Shown: piece by piece, positions 10,133-19,555 of the stretch
How the letters are laid out: each line of letters opens with the position of its first letter
How positions within the stretch are numbered: position 1 is the first letter of the stretch
Assembly: GCA_902529115.1 (NCBI GenBank)
Contig: CABZVB010000004.1
Location: forward strand, 80,035-144,034
Direction: 5' to 3'
Length of the DNA stretch: 64,000 nucleotides
Source of the DNA: an uncultured Balneola sp.
Lineage (GTDB): Bacteria > Bacteroidota > Rhodothermia > Balneolales > Balneolaceae
Made by a program: the position numbers and the translations under genes
The notes under the pieces: model-generated
The model's input: only the letters and a program-made list of their open reading frames with translations
Databases searched by the model: none
What the model was told of the DNA's origin: nothing

Positions 10133-11632
10133 TTAAGTATTCTGTGGCCAAATTTTATTTTGTACCAACCTTACTAGCGCTAAAGCTAAACCCCATTGTA
10201 CTAAAATAGTTGCCAAAGAGTACGGACTTAATGGATTAAACCATTCATTAGGCGCGTATTCAGTAACACTCAAATACACCCACCAACCAAGTAAAGTTAT
10301 TACTTCTATTGGTACAATATAGGTAATGATTATATCCCACCATTTACCTAAAGGTTTTAACTCTCCCGCTTGATGTATTAATTCTTCTCGAAACTTTGTT
10401 GCGTTATATTGGATAACCGCATAAGAAATAAAGGCACCTGAAACCATAAGACCAACTCCCCAAACAAAATCTTGATTTCCAAAAAATGTGAGATTCAAAG
10501 CAGATGGTAGACCAAATATAAATCCAGCAGTTCCTGTCAAAATGGTTGCTTTTTTGCGTGTAAATCCAACATCTACAGCTACCTTCACAACCAATTCAAT
10601 CATAGACAACAAAGAGCTAAATGCAGCAAAGCTTAACCCTAAGAAAAAAAGAATAGAGAATATGCCACCACCTGACATTGTTGCAAATAACTGAGGCATC
10701 CAAATAAACGTTAGCCCTGTTCCTGCTGGTCCAGAATTCTGCATAATTTCTAAAACTTCAGTATTAGACATACTATTTCCTAGAGTTCCAAAAACAGTGG
10801 AAAAAATAATGACTGCAGCAATTAATGAGATGACATTATTACCTATTCCAGTTTGGAATGCACTAATCGTGATCCTATCGTGTGTTCTCATGTAAGCGGC
10901 ATATGTAAGAATTAATCCCCATGCAGCACCTGTATCCCATGCGTTTTGAGTCAGGGCTTCAAGCCAAATACGCGGTTCAGTCAAAGTCCGCCAGTCAGGG
11001 GTAAATAGATAGCTAATACCCTCCCAAGAACCAGGTAAACTAACCGCCTTACCCAATGAAAGCAATAAAATTGTAAATAATAGTGGTATTAATATTTTAT
11101 TAACTTTTTCAATAGATGAAATACCTTTGATAACTACCCAAGAACCCAAAATCATAATTATACCATGAGTGAATACAGGTATACCTTGCGCATGAAAAGA
11201 ATTCCATGTATCCATCGCCTGCTCATAGCTGTTCGGCAGTCCTGATTGGAGAGACTGAGATAAATAATACAAACACCAACCTGCGACCACGCTATAGTAA
11301 AACATAATAGCTGTGGCAACAAAACCAATAAAAGAACCCATCCATGCTTTATTTTTTCCAGCTATAGCCACATATGATTCTACAATACCTCTTCTACCTT
11401 TTTTTCCAATACCATATTCAGCAATTATAAGAGGTATTGACCATAGAAATAGAAAGCTTAACCATGCTACCAGAAAGGCCCCAGCTCCAGCTTCTCCTCC
11501 ATTTTGAGCAGCTATTCTTGGAAAACGCCATATGTTCCCTGTTCCTACAGCAATTCCGAGTACGCTTAGTATGAGACCCCATTTGGTTGAAAACCGCTCC
11601 TTATGCTCAGTTTTACCTTCTATTGTATTCAT
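10133..11632 (-). CDS. Sodium-dependent neurotransmitter-symporter (SNF/LeuT) family transporter
   Basis: A 499-residue inner-membrane secondary transporter with about 11-12 hydrophobic segments. The N-terminal signature GLILSVLGIAVGTGNIWRFP carries the unwound TM1 that binds Na+ and substrate in LeuT. Other conserved pieces are NGGEAGAGAFLVAW, AWDTGAAWGLILTYAAYM and SFAAFSSLLSMIE (the TM8 sodium-site region). The substrate is likely an amino acid or similar solute; it cannot be specified. The gene stands alone, convergent with the cyclophilin and divergent from the DUF2723 gene across 184 bp. Confidence 0.9.
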   Translation of the reverse strand: MNTIEGKTEHKERFSTKWGLILSVLGIAVGTGNIWRFPRIAAQNGGEAGAGAFLVAWLSFLFLWSIPLIIAEYGIGKKGRRGIVESYVAIAGKNKAWMGSFIGFVATAIMFYYSVVAGWCLYYLSQSLQSGLPNSYEQAMDTWNSFHAQGIPVFTHGIIMILGSWVVIKGISSIEKVNKILIPLLFTILLLSLGKAVSLPGSWEGISYLFTPDWRTLTEPRIWLEALTQNAWDTGAAWGLILTYAAYMRTHDRITISAFQTGIGNNVISLIAAVIIFSTVFGTLGNSMSNTEVLEIMQNSGPAGTGLTFIWMPQLFATMSGGGIFSILFFLGLSFAAFSSLLSMIELVVKVAVDVGFTRKKATILTGTAGFIFGLPSALNLTFFGNQDFVWGVGLMVSGAFISYAVIQYNATKFREELIHQAGELKPLGKWWDIIITYIVPIEVITLLGWWVYLSVTEYAPNEWFNPLSPYSLATILVQWGLALALVRLVQNKIWPQNT

Positions 11633-11816
11633 CTATTTTAGTCTAAAATTGGGAATTTTTAATCAGAGTATAGTATCTTAAATGATGTTGATATGCCTTG
11701 TTCTGTTTTGATTCAAATAGTGCTATCCCTATCATTACGGTTACAACTAAATGGCTGCAACAAACTATTTTTAAGTTGTATCAATTTCAATCATCATTGC
11801 TGTAAGATTATACTAA

Positions 11817-14801
11817 ATGTTTGACTCACATCAGAAAACAAATAAGTGGTTAGCGTTAGCTACTTTTTTTATCTCTCTTATTATATACACATTAACAATG
11901 GCTCCAACGGCTAGTTTTTGGGACGCTGGGGAATTCATCGCAGTCGCACATGGACTACAAGTTAATCATCCTCCAGGAGCACCATTTTATTCTATTTTAG
12001 GTCGTCTGTTCTCAATGTTTATGCCTACGGAATATGTCGCACTAAGTATAAATTTCATGAGTGTAGTTTCTTCGGCTCTCACAGTCATGCTTCTTTATTT
12101 AATAATAATTCGACTTATTAGAGAATTCAAACAAGATGTACAGGAATGGAACTTGGGTAATAAAGTTGCTTATTACGGTGGTGGGTTGGTTGGTAGTTTA
12201 ACTTTTGCTGTAACCGATACCTTTTGGTTTAATGCGGTTGAAGCTGAAGTATATGCAATGTCTATGTTCTTTACTGCTATTGTGGTTTGGCTTGCATTAA
12301 AGTGGTCCGAACACCATGATAAACCATACAGTGAACGTTGGTTAGTTCTTATTGCATACATGTTTGGTCTAGCTATAGGCGTCCACTTACTTAACTTGTT
12401 AGCCATATTTTTTGTTGCCCTCATAGTATACTTTAAAGTCAAGGAAACGATTGAAATAAAATCTTTTGCTATAATGGGTATCATTGCTGTTTTTTCATTT
12501 TTTCTTATATATCCCATAACTATTCAAAAACTCCCAGATTGGGCATCTAAAATTAATGAAGCTTCCTACGGATTAATTGGTCCTTTTACTTTCATATTTT
12601 TATTAATTGGTTTACTAATTTACGGAATATATTACACCCAGAAACATAAATATCGACTCGCAAATATTGCCCTTATTAGTTATTTAATGATAATAATTGG
12701 GTACTCATCTTACTCGGTTATTATGATACGTTCCATTGCTAATCCGCCAGTAGATGAAAATGATCCGGAAACTGTAGAGGATTTTGTGAGCTACCTGAAG
12801 AGAGAGCAATATGGTGATACTCCGATACTGAAGGGAAATTCTTATGACGCCGCAACGGGTCAAATTAATACACAAAAAGATGTTTGGCTTCCTCGTAGAC
12901 ACTCACAGGCCCCTAATCACCTGTCATATTACGCACGTTATGATAGTGATTTAGAATACTTTTGGGGCTATCAAGTTCGACACATGTACATACGTTATTT
13001 TAACTGGAATTTCGTAGGAAGAGTATCAGATATTCAAGATACAGGTTGGCAATCTGGATTTGAAGAAGAAAAATACCCTGAGAATAGAGCTAGTAATGTC
13101 TATTATTTCATTCCTCTTTTACTTGGACTTATAGGGGTATTATATCATTTTAAAGCAGATAGGAATAGAGCGTTAGCCGTCCTAGTACTTTTCATAGTAA
13201 CAGGCTTAGCCATTATTGTATTTTTGAACCAACCCCCCTATCAACCAAGGGAAAGGGACTATGCCTATGTAGGTTCCTATTTTGCCTTTGCCATATGGAT
13301 AGGATTAGGAAGTGCTGGCTTACTTCAATTTATTCAAACAAAGTTAAAGAATTCAACAATTAATTTTGCCGCCTTACTTTTACTACTTCTAGCCTCACCT
13401 GTTTGGATGGCTTCACAGAATTGGGATGATCATGATCGTAGTAACCGCTATGTTGCTCCGGACTATGCTAAAAACTTGTTGAATTCATTAGCTCCAAACG
13501 CAATAGTATTTACCAACGGTGATAATGATACTTTTCCACTTTGGTACGCCCAAGAAGTAGAGGGAGTTAGAACGGATGTAAGAATTGTATGTCTAAGTCT
13601 TCTAAATACAGATTGGTATATAAAGCAACTAAAAAATCAATGGTCACATGAGTCTGCTCCTTTACCATTCAGTTATTCAGACCAAGAAATTGATCAAATA
13701 ACATCTAGAATTGACCGCTGGGAACCAAAAACTATTACTATACCAGTGAACAAAGAGAGATTAAACATTGCTTTCTCAGAAGATCAAAAATACAAAGAAG
13801 CCATAGGTGTACAACCAGATACAAGTCTTCAGATACTAAAAACAGGTGTCGATTTTGAAATCCCTTTAGATGAGTTAGATGATCAATTAAACTGGCGCGT
13901 TGAAGGTCGTTTATATGGACGAGACCAGGAAGGTAACGGAATTTACTACATGCAAGTACAGGACCTTATGATTATTGACTTACTACAATCAAACGATTGG
14001 TTACGTCCAATTTACTTTGCGAATACGGTCTCATCATCCAGTATGTTAGATCTTCAACCCTACTTTAGAACGGAAGGAAAGGCCTATCGCATAGTGCCAA
14101 AAAGATATAATGCTAGAACTATGGGGTACATAGATCCTGCGATTCATGCAAAACGTCTACGCAACTTTTCTTTTACTGAATGGAATAATCAAAATGCATA
14201 TTTCGATGAAAATATCCGTCGAATGCTTAGTAATTACCGGTATACTTTTTTACAATTATCTGAAAAATATAATGAGTTAAATGAGCCAGATTCTGCACTT
14301 TACTGGTTAGAATTTTCTGAAGAGAAGATTCCGTTTCGAACAGACGAAGAGAGCTATAACATTCAATCATTGTTCGCCATTAACTACCTCAAGCTAAATG
14401 CTCTAGATCAAGCTTCAATCATAGCACATCGGATTAAACCAATAATTAGAAGAGAATTCATTAATGATTTTGAAATATTCCAACGATATCAAAAAGAGTT
14501 TGATGAATTAAATAATAAATTTGAAACTTCCAGAAGATCAGGTGACGTTAAAAAACAACGTGAATTAAGAGCTAGTGTTCAAGCTTTATATGATGAAACA
14601 CAACGATTAGGGGAACAAATTATACAAGTTCGACAGTATTTAATCATCACTCAGTATTTACTTTATGAATCTGGTAATGAATCTGAAGCAGCTGAGCTAT
14701 CACAAGAGCTAAACACTTTAATGCTCGGTACTCAAATCCCTTCACTACCTCTCAGCAAAGAGGAAAGTGATCAAGAAGTACGCAGATATGGAATATTATA
14801 A
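11817..14801 (+). CDS. DUF2723 membrane glycosyltransferase-like protein (GT117-type)
   Basis: A 994-residue membrane protein. The N-terminal half (to about residue 535) has roughly ten hydrophobic segments, and residues 540-994 form a large soluble domain. The start carries the DUF2723 hallmark with D36/E39 (WDAGEFIAVAHGL) and HPPG at 51-54, resembling the catalytic loop of GT-C protein O-mannosyltransferases; members are annotated as protein O-mannosyltransferase-like. The conserved TNGDNDTFPLWYAQEVEGVR region opens the soluble part. O-glycosylation of exported proteins is common in Bacteroidota, but a role in it here is inference. It appears to be a stand-alone gene with its own promoter. 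Confidence 0.85.
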   Translation: MFDSHQKTNKWLALATFFISLIIYTLTMAPTASFWDAGEFIAVAHGLQVNHPPGAPFYSILGRLFSMFMPTEYVALSINFMSVVSSALTVMLLYLIIIRLIREFKQDVQEWNLGNKVAYYGGGLVGSLTFAVTDTFWFNAVEAEVYAMSMFFTAIVVWLALKWSEHHDKPYSERWLVLIAYMFGLAIGVHLLNLLAIFFVALIVYFKVKETIEIKSFAIMGIIAVFSFFLIYPITIQKLPDWASKINEASYGLIGPFTFIFLLIGLLIYGIYYTQKHKYRLANIALISYLMIIIGYSSYSVIMIRSIANPPVDENDPETVEDFVSYLKREQYGDTPILKGNSYDAATGQINTQKDVWLPRRHSQAPNHLSYYARYDSDLEYFWGYQVRHMYIRYFNWNFVGRVSDIQDTGWQSGFEEEKYPENRASNVYYFIPLLLGLIGVLYHFKADRNRALAVLVLFIVTGLAIIVFLNQPPYQPRERDYAYVGSYFAFAIWIGLGSAGLLQFIQTKLKNSTINFAALLLLLLASPVWMASQNWDDHDRSNRYVAPDYAKNLLNSLAPNAIVFTNGDNDTFPLWYAQEVEGVRTDVRIVCLSLLNTDWYIKQLKNQWSHESAPLPFSYSDQEIDQITSRIDRWEPKTITIPVNKERLNIAFSEDQKYKEAIGVQPDTSLQILKTGVDFEIPLDELDDQLNWRVEGRLYGRDQEGNGIYYMQVQDLMIIDLLQSNDWLRPIYFANTVSSSSMLDLQPYFRTEGKAYRIVPKRYNARTMGYIDPAIHAKRLRNFSFTEWNNQNAYFDENIRRMLSNYRYTFLQLSEKYNELNEPDSALYWLEFSEEKIPFRTDEESYNIQSLFAINYLKLNALDQASIIAHRIKPIIRREFINDFEIFQRYQKEFDELNNKFETSRRSGDVKKQRELRASVQALYDETQRLGEQIIQVRQYLIITQYLLYESGNESEAAELSQELNTLMLGTQIPSLPLSKEESDQEVRRYGIL

Positions 14802-14930
14802 ACTAACTAATGATTAAAACTTAAATTCCAATAAATACAGAGCATTAAAGTTAAGACACCTTAGTATCATTTCTTTTTAAATTAGACTATACTATTATTT
14901 ATAGTGGTGATAAACTATCAGAGATTGTAT

Positions 14931-15383
14931 ATGATACATACATTCACATTTAAAAACATCGAAACAATTGCTAAGATTTTAGATACAGATGCTAAGCCCT
15001 TAGGTGAAGATGTATTCCGATTAGAACTAAAGCATACTGCATCAGGCAGAAAATTAGCATTAGAATTCCATCTTGGTCTAGATGTTCAGGGCGATTCAAT
15101 GAATATGGTATCGGTGTATGCAAATAATACTTTTCTCCAATTACATAATTGTACTGCATTTGTGGCAAGTGAAATTTTACATCAGGTAACTTTTTTTGGT
15201 ACATCAGGAAGTAAAACTTCAGGATTAATCATTGAAAAAGAAGCAGGTTGTAGTATATATGCTAATGTTGATGAAGCTATAAAGTCAGGAGATTTTACTC
15301 AACTTCCAGAAGACTTGATGATGTGTGGTATTGCCTTATCCCTCACTGAGTCTATGGATGATGATTTCAGCTTCGAGGATTAG
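14931..15383 (+). CDS. Uncharacterised small acidic protein upstream of ybeY
   Basis: I do not recognise this 150-residue protein. It is soluble, with no signal peptide or membrane segment, and ends in an acidic tail (SMDDDFSFED). The sequence alternates short strands and helices (FRLELKHTASGRKLALEF, then NMVSVYANNTFLQL) and could be a small alpha/beta domain. I chose ATG 14931 over the in-frame GTG at 14904 because the region between has no protein-like character. ybeY begins 19 nt after its stop, so the two are probably co-transcribed; a link to ribosome maturation is only guilt by association. Confidence 0.65.
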   Translation: MIHTFTFKNIETIAKILDTDAKPLGEDVFRLELKHTASGRKLALEFHLGLDVQGDSMNMVSVYANNTFLQLHNCTAFVASEILHQVTFFGTSGSKTSGLIIEKEAGCSIYANVDEAIKSGDFTQLPEDLMMCGIALSLTESMDDDFSFED

Positions 15384-15402
15384 CTATTTAAGCCTCAAGT
15401 CC

Positions 15403-15861
15403 ATGTCTAATTCAAAAATATTTCAGCTTTTTAACACCACTAATCTTGAATTTCCGGTAGCTGAAACAACTTTAAATGAGCTCATTAATTTATTTATTCA
15501 ACGTCATTCATGTACAATTGAATTCATAGAAATTGTGCTTGTCGACGATCTAGAAATAAGGCGAATCAATAGTGAATTCCTTCAAAGAGATTATATTACT
15601 GATATTATTAGCTTTCATTATCATAAAGAAAGTGAATTCAGGGATGCAATAAGCAGGCCCTCTTTAGAAGGTACGATGTATTGTTGTTTACCAAGGATTA
15701 TCGAACAATCCAGAGAGTTAAACGTAAAACTTCATACAGAGTGTCTACGGATATTGGTTCATGGATTATTACATATACTTGGTTTTGAAGATGCAACGGT
15801 GGAACAGAAAAAAATCATGACTATAGAAGAAGATGCGATCATTCAACAGATAACTATATAG
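15403..15861 (+). CDS. ybeY: Endoribonuclease YbeY (16S rRNA maturation)
   Basis: Zinc-dependent single-strand endoribonuclease acting in 16S rRNA 3'-end maturation and ribosome quality control. The metal motif HGLLHILGFED matches the family's HGxLHLxGxDH with the last residue Asp, and INSEFLQRDYITDIISF corresponds to the conserved N-R/D-TDVLSF block. I chose ATG 15403, giving 152 residues, which is family length; longer in-frame extensions reach 15325 but overlap the preceding gene. It is the second gene of the pair with the acidic unknown. Confidence 0.9.
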   Translation: MSNSKIFQLFNTTNLEFPVAETTLNELINLFIQRHSCTIEFIEIVLVDDLEIRRINSEFLQRDYITDIISFHYHKESEFRDAISRPSLEGTMYCCLPRIIEQSRELNVKLHTECLRILVHGLLHILGFEDATVEQKKIMTIEEDAIIQQITI

Positions 15862-15925
15862 TCTTCCTGATTAGCACGTGCTTTTACATTTTTTTGAATA
15901 ACCTAGTTTAAGTATAAATCGTTAT

Positions 15926-17005
15926 TTGGAAAAATATTCTAAACCAAGCATATGGCCTCTTCCTACTTCGGATGATCAAGAGACAACTCATCATGGATCA
16001 TCAGACGAACAGTATAGTTTAAAAGTTTTTATTCTAGTACTAGGACTTAAGTGGTATCCATTAGTCGTATTTATGGTATCTATTGTAAGCAATTTTTGGG
16101 ATTTCACCACCCAATAGATCAAATTATTCAATATATCATATTCATTAGAGTATCTACTCATAATCTTTAGTGTGAGTGGTTTAATAGGCTATGCAACCAA
16201 TTGGTTAGCAATTACAATGCTTTTCAAACCTGTTCATAAAGGGCCAATATTTGGACAAGGGCTAACACCAAGACAGAAGATTAAAATCGCTGAACGTTTG
16301 GCAAAGACTATTTCTTCTGAACTATTACACCCTTATCTAATCAGTGAATATGTACATCGTTCTGCTTTCATACAACACTATAAGAACTTATGGGTTCTTA
16401 GAACTAAGAATATACTGTCTAACGAGGGGTTTAGAATAGAAATCCAACAGATAATATTAGAATTGATCATTCGTATTATTAATAAGGATGAATTTAGATT
16501 TAATATCCCCTCAAGTATTTAGGCTGAGGTAAATAGTAAATTACAAAACAGAAACTTCGATCGAATTGCATTAAAAGCCTATACTATTTTAAAAGGGGCT
16601 AATGTTCAGGAATTAGTTAACGAAGCGCTTATAGAGTTACCGGACGAATTGAAACTTAAAATTGAACAGGTGAATAACTTATTTGATAAATTACCCTCTA
16701 TAAGTGACGAACACGTCGATACTATTGAACATGAGATTACAACATGGCTGTATGGACTTATCAATCGTTTAAATATATACCACTTCATTATATATAATTT
16801 AAAAAAGAATGATGAATCAAGAATAGAAACTCTAATTAGAACTTCAACTAATGAAGAATTGGCGTATATTGAGCAACTTTGAGCTGTAATTGGTACGGCT
16901 GGTGGTTTAATGATATGGAACCCGGTTATAAGTTTAATATCATTTACAATCGTATTACTAAGCTTGTATATATTGGATTTGTTTATACATAAAACCAAAT
17001 ATTAA
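15926..17005 (+). pseudogene. DUF445-family membrane protein gene interrupted by three in-frame stop codons
   Basis: A single reading frame of 360 codons runs from TTG 15926 to TAA 17003-17005 and is broken by TAG 16115-16117, TAG 16520-16522 and TGA 16880-16882, with no frameshift. The conceptual protein has an N-terminal membrane segment, a second membrane segment leading into SGLIGYATNWLAITMLFKP with GPIFGQGLTPRQKIKIAERL soon after (the DUF445/YheB-YjiN hallmark), a long helical middle, and a C-terminal hydrophobic hairpin. The function of DUF445 proteins is poorly known. Stops TAA, TAG and TGA terminate intact neighbours normally, so code reassignment is unlikely. A recently inactivated gene is the best reading; sequencing error or readthrough are alternatives. 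Confidence 0.8.
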
Positions 17006-17033
17006 TTAGATTAATATCTAATCTAAATTATGA

Positions 17034-17573
17034 ATGAAACTAACAACGGAAGAATTATTTGTTCGCCACTCAAATGCGGATAAACCATGGCTATTGCAGA
17101 AATCTGTAATTTGTCTTCATGATATTAGAAGTGCATACAATGTAGGGGCAGTATTTAGAAATGCAGATGCATTTGGAATAAATAAGGTGTTTCTTTCTGG
17201 CTATACCCCTACTCCAGAAAATAACATCGAAGTTTCTAAAACAGCTATTGGGGCGGAAGAGTATGTTTCCTGGAGTCACCATTCACAATGGAGTACTTGT
17301 CTTGAAGAGCTAAAGAAAAGTAAGGCATGTATAATTGCCGTAGAGCAGACACACCAATCTATTCCAATTACAAGCTTTAATTACGCGGATATTACTAACA
17401 AAAGACTTGCTTTTGTATTTGGAAATGAAGTCAAAGGTTTAGATGATCAGGCCCTTGGTTCAGCAGACTATCACTTAATTATTCCACAGTTTGGAAGTAA
17501 GCATTCACTCAATCTATCAGTAGCCACTGGTGTAATTTTGTACGATTTAGTAAGTAAGTCTATCTTCAAATAG
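17034..17573 (+). CDS. SpoU/TrmH-family RNA 2'-O-ribose methyltransferase
   Basis: A 179-residue SPOUT-fold methyltransferase that uses S-adenosylmethionine to methylate a ribose 2'-OH in tRNA or rRNA. Motif 1 is HDIRSAYNVGAVFRNADAFG, motif 2 is RLAFVFGNEVKGL, and motif 3 is IIPQFGSKHSLNLSVA, which forms the trefoil knot. It lacks the N-terminal substrate-binding domain of RlmB, so it is closer to short TrmH/TrmL-type enzymes; the target nucleotide cannot be told. It starts 28 nt after the DUF445 remnant and converges with the DUF4837 gene, leaving 3 nt between stops. Confidence 0.9.
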   Translation: MKLTTEELFVRHSNADKPWLLQKSVICLHDIRSAYNVGAVFRNADAFGINKVFLSGYTPTPENNIEVSKTAIGAEEYVSWSHHSQWSTCLEELKKSKACIIAVEQTHQSIPITSFNYADITNKRLAFVFGNEVKGLDDQALGSADYHLIIPQFGSKHSLNLSVATGVILYDLVSKSIFK

Positions 17574-17576
17574 TTG

Positions 17577-18662
17577 TTAAAATGGAGTCAAATAAAGGCT
17601 ATCTGCCTCAAAAGTTCTACCCATAGCTCTGAACTGACGAACAAAGCGCAGTTTTTTTCTTACAGATGGTGCAAATTGAGAATACTCAACCATAAACAAC
17701 CTTGAAGTAGATTCGTCATAATAGGTAAAATTGACGAAAGGCCCTCCCATCGCACCATTGATCATTTGCCATGTACCCAGGGTTTCATAACCTAAGTACC
17801 GGTCTTTTTGGAAGCTGTAACTTTCAACCGGTCTGCGATATTCGGTAGTGATGAACATAGAATCAGTTCTTCCCTTGATGAATTTCTGATTCAGTGAATC
17901 TCTAGTCCGGTTTATCCAATCATCATCTAGAAAACTAATAGTTTTGACATTATCCTTCCACCATACCCACATCCATCGATCATTTTCCGGTAAGAATCTG
18001 CGGTAGCTTATGAAGTTGGTTGTGTCTATTCGTTTTATGTAATCATGTTGAATCCGAACCATAAACCCATGATCATTCCACAAAGAGTCACTATACTGCG
18101 TTTGTTCTTTTTTCTCATAAACGAACCAATTCCATCGTAATAATTCTTTATCTAACGCATTACTTAGCAAAGCACTTTCGGTATTCCTTATTTTGGTCGC
18201 TAAGGCAGAATCACTACTTGAGCTTAAAATTAATGCATATTGATCCTTATACCATTGATCCACGAGAGGGAAAGCAAAACTTTCCCCATTGCGTACTCGT
18301 TGTTCAGTTGACTCATCCAAGAAAGCCCTAACTTGTGCCGCAACCGTGGTAGAATCATCAATTGGCGCAGCAAAAATAATATTCTTATACCCCATGATAC
18401 GTTCTAGTTGGGAGCGGGAACGTATTTGCATAAATGTTAAGTCATAATAAGGTTCTGGATTTGGTAGGGTGAATACATATTTCCCAAATGTTTCTCGTAG
18501 TGCATTAGACGTTTTACTATCCCAGTCTACAGAGTCCATTACAACAACAAACTCACGTGTATCGCCTTTGGCACGTTCTCTAAAGTCACCATTACAAGCA
18601 AATGAACATGCTGCTAGAGTTAAAAGGGATAAATAGAATAAAAGACGCATGAAATCGAGCAA
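17577..18662 (-). CDS. DUF4837 family lipoprotein
   Basis: A 361-residue exported protein with a type II signal peptide: lipobox LAAC with C19 as the lipidated residue. The mature start REFVVVMDSVDWDSK and the later LTFMQIRSRSQLERIMGYKNI match DUF4837, a family restricted mainly to Bacteroidota-type bacteria and of unknown function. Further landmarks are YDYIKR-like HDYIKRIDTTNFISYRRF and LGTWQMINGAMGGPFVNF, both typical of the family. M5 is an alternative start. It lies downstream of trpA on the same strand but 72 nt away, and is probably not part of the trp unit. Confidence 0.8.
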   Translation of the reverse strand: MLDFMRLLFYLSLLTLAACSFACNGDFRERAKGDTREFVVVMDSVDWDSKTSNALRETFGKYVFTLPNPEPYYDLTFMQIRSRSQLERIMGYKNIIFAAPIDDSTTVAAQVRAFLDESTEQRVRNGESFAFPLVDQWYKDQYALILSSSSDSALATKIRNTESALLSNALDKELLRWNWFVYEKKEQTQYSDSLWNDHGFMVRIQHDYIKRIDTTNFISYRRFLPENDRWMWVWWKDNVKTISFLDDDWINRTRDSLNQKFIKGRTDSMFITTEYRRPVESYSFQKDRYLGYETLGTWQMINGAMGGPFVNFTYYDESTSRLFMVEYSQFAPSVRKKLRFVRQFRAMGRTFEADSLYLTPF

Positions 18663-18734
18663 TTTTTAATCAAATTTCTGTATGAATAGACTCTAGTCCT
18701 GGAATCTTAGCACGATGTTATTAACCAATAATTA

Positions 18735-19538
18735 CTATTGATTAGGATAGCCAAATTTGAGTTGATGAACAAAGTTAAAGACCACTTCTTTCCAATTCTC
18801 GGTTGGGTAGGTATCTCTTATTATTTCTATAAGGGCACTACCAACAATAAATCCATCTACCTCTTTAGATATACTTTGCGCATCATTATAATTCTTTATT
18901 CCAAAACCCACCATCAATGGGTTTTTAGTGATGTTTACTTTTGAGCGTTGAATGAATGTATCTACTGATTGCTGAACCTCACTACCTTCTCTAGCCCCTG
19001 TAACGCCCGTTACCGACACGCAATATACAAACCCATTGGATTTGTCATCACTAAGTTTCATTCGTTCATTACTCGTATTAGGTGCAATTAAATAAATTAA
19101 TTGAATTCCATGTGAATGAGCAAATTCCTCAATCATAGTTGCTTCATCGAGTGGTAGATCAGGCACAATTAGCCCATCTACACCAGCCTTAGCTGCATTA
19201 GAGAAAAATTTCTCCAATCCATACCTAAGCATAGGATTTATGTATCCCATTAAAACAATTGGGATTTCAGAGTTTTTTCTAGTTTCAGCTACCATGCCAA
19301 ATATACCTTGAATGGATACCCCGTTAGAAATGGCGATATTGGATGAATATTGAATAGTCGGTCCATCAGCTAATGGGTCACTAAATGGCATACCTAGTTC
19401 AATAATGTCGGCTCCATTGCGTTCAAATCCTAGGATTAAGTCAACGGTTTCATTTATATCAGGATATCCAGCAGTTATGAAAAGACTCATTACTTTTTCG
19501 TCTTTCTTTTGCTCAAAAACCTTATTAATTCGACTCAT
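18735..19538 (-). CDS. trpA: Tryptophan synthase alpha subunit
   Basis: Cleaves indole-3-glycerol phosphate to indole and glyceraldehyde 3-phosphate; indole is channelled to TrpB. A TIM barrel of 267 residues, the usual length. The catalytic region ELGMPFSDPLADGPTIQYSS holds the conserved Glu and Asp, and VSVTGVTGAREG is the mobile loop 6 motif. GFGIKNYNDAQ and DGFIVGSALIE form the phosphate-binding end. It is the last gene of the trp operon, 17 nt after trpB. Confidence 0.97.
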   Translation of the reverse strand: MSRINKVFEQKKDEKVMSLFITAGYPDINETVDLILGFERNGADIIELGMPFSDPLADGPTIQYSSNIAISNGVSIQGIFGMVAETRKNSEIPIVLMGYINPMLRYGLEKFFSNAAKAGVDGLIVPDLPLDEATMIEEFAHSHGIQLIYLIAPNTSNERMKLSDDKSNGFVYCVSVTGVTGAREGSEVQQSVDTFIQRSKVNITKNPLMVGFGIKNYNDAQSISKEVDGFIVGSALIEIIRDTYPTENWKEVVFNFVHQLKFGYPNQ

Positions 19539-19555
19539 TAAGTGTTTTTTTTATC

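Noticed and set aside
15926..17005. Alternative genetic code (TAG and/or TGA as sense) to explain the DUF445 frame.
   Set aside because: TAG, TGA and TAA all end intact genes nearby (ybeY, trpG, guaA), and no other gene in the window contains internal stops.
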